DNA of 14,568 bases from Alphaproteobacteria bacterium. Lineage in GTDB: Bacteria; Pseudomonadota; Alphaproteobacteria; JALRGP01. This document shows, in pieces, positions 14,453 to 14,568 of this stretch. Under the pieces are notes generated by a model. The model did not search any database and was not told the origin of the DNA. It saw only the letters and a program-made list of their open reading frames with translations. The position numbers were made by a program, and so were the translations under genes. Within the stretch, counting starts at the first letter, position 1. Each line of letters opens with the position of its first letter. The DNA lies in NCBI GenBank assembly GCA_023259685.1, contig JALRGP010000013.1, forward strand, positions 1-14,568, given 5' to 3'.

Positions 14453-14568
14453 TTTTTTCTGACGTCAGTAAAAATTTATGTTACATATCCACGTGGAAGA
14501 ATTGACCACAGTCAACCACAATTCATATTAGTACAGGCATGTGGTTTTAAGGTCGGCAAGGACCAATG
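14453..14568. other. Tail after pdhA: no gene recognised, several short palindromes
   Basis: Just after the pdhA stop a T run, the 10-bp palindrome CTGACGTCAG (14459-14468) and an A run are found, a possible weak terminator. Further on are CCACGTGG (14489-14496), ACCACA twice at a 10-nt interval (14505-14510, 14515-14520), and an inverted copy TGTGGTT (14540-14546) matching AACCACA (14514-14520). An ATG at 14478 opens only 17 codons. I cannot assign this stretch. Confidence 0.35.

Noticed and set aside
14453..14568. The pdhA frame stays open after its stop codon to the window end
   Set aside because: About 38 codons without a stop is not rare, there is no ATG, GTG or TTG in it, and PdhA is already full length, so read-through or a second gene is not supported.

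Overview
The window (about 14.6 kb, AT-rich) reads as chromosomal DNA of an obligately intracellular alphaproteobacterium, most likely a Rickettsiales/Holosporales-type endosymbiont. The main reason is an almost intact nucleotide (ATP/ADP) translocase gene of the Tlc/Npt family, which is typical of bacteria that live inside eukaryotic cells. Supporting signs are the low GC content, frequent poly-A/poly-T tracts, a YajC with the 'PxAYA' N-terminus familiar from alphaproteobacteria, and housekeeping genes detached from their usual clusters. This placement is inference from content; no 16S rRNA or other phylogenetic marker was compared.

Layout, left to right. (1) 1-361: 5' part of a secreted outer-membrane barrel protein, running off the left edge (minus). 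(2) 480-1181: yebC (minus), whose stop codon lies inside a perfect 13-bp inverted repeat. (3) 1318-2362: a compact plus-strand run rplU-rpmA-rpmH-rnpA, with the last three genes overlapping or nearly so. It joins the ribosomal L21/L27 operon to the L34/RNase P operon. A terminator hairpin separates it from the next, converging block. (4) 2435-5415: yajC-secD-secF (minus), the Sec accessory complex, with tight translational coupling. (5) 5556-6868: greA-murB (minus), overlapping by 7 nt, with murB starting at TTG. (6) 6963-8641: a bamB-like beta-propeller lipoprotein and a small Sel1-repeat protein (minus), overlapping by 13 nt. (7) 8791-10449: ftsI, the septal transpeptidase (plus), standing outside a dcw cluster. 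(8) 10453-11073: an unusual secreted-tube (Hcp)-like protein (minus). (9) 11219-12745: the ATP/ADP translocase (minus) with a good promoter and a leader hairpin. (10) 12946-14452: a 32-residue basic protein, a low-molecular-weight tyrosine phosphatase and pdhA (plus), tightly spaced. The last 116 bases hold no recognised gene; pdhB does not follow directly.

Functionally the window is mostly core machinery: translation (rplU, rpmA, rpmH), tRNA maturation (rnpA), transcription (greA, yebC), protein export and outer-membrane assembly (yajC-secDF, bamB), wall synthesis and division (murB, ftsI), and central carbon entry (pdhA). Two genes point outward to the host: the translocase, which would import host ATP, and the Hcp-like protein, which would imply a type VI or related contractile secretion apparatus elsewhere in the genome. 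I see no tRNA or rRNA gene, CRISPR array, insertion sequence or prophage. I do not see a complete new multi-gene system; the best leads are the orphan Hcp-like protein, the fused ribosomal/RNase P operon, and the tiny basic gene coupled to the phosphatase and pdhA.
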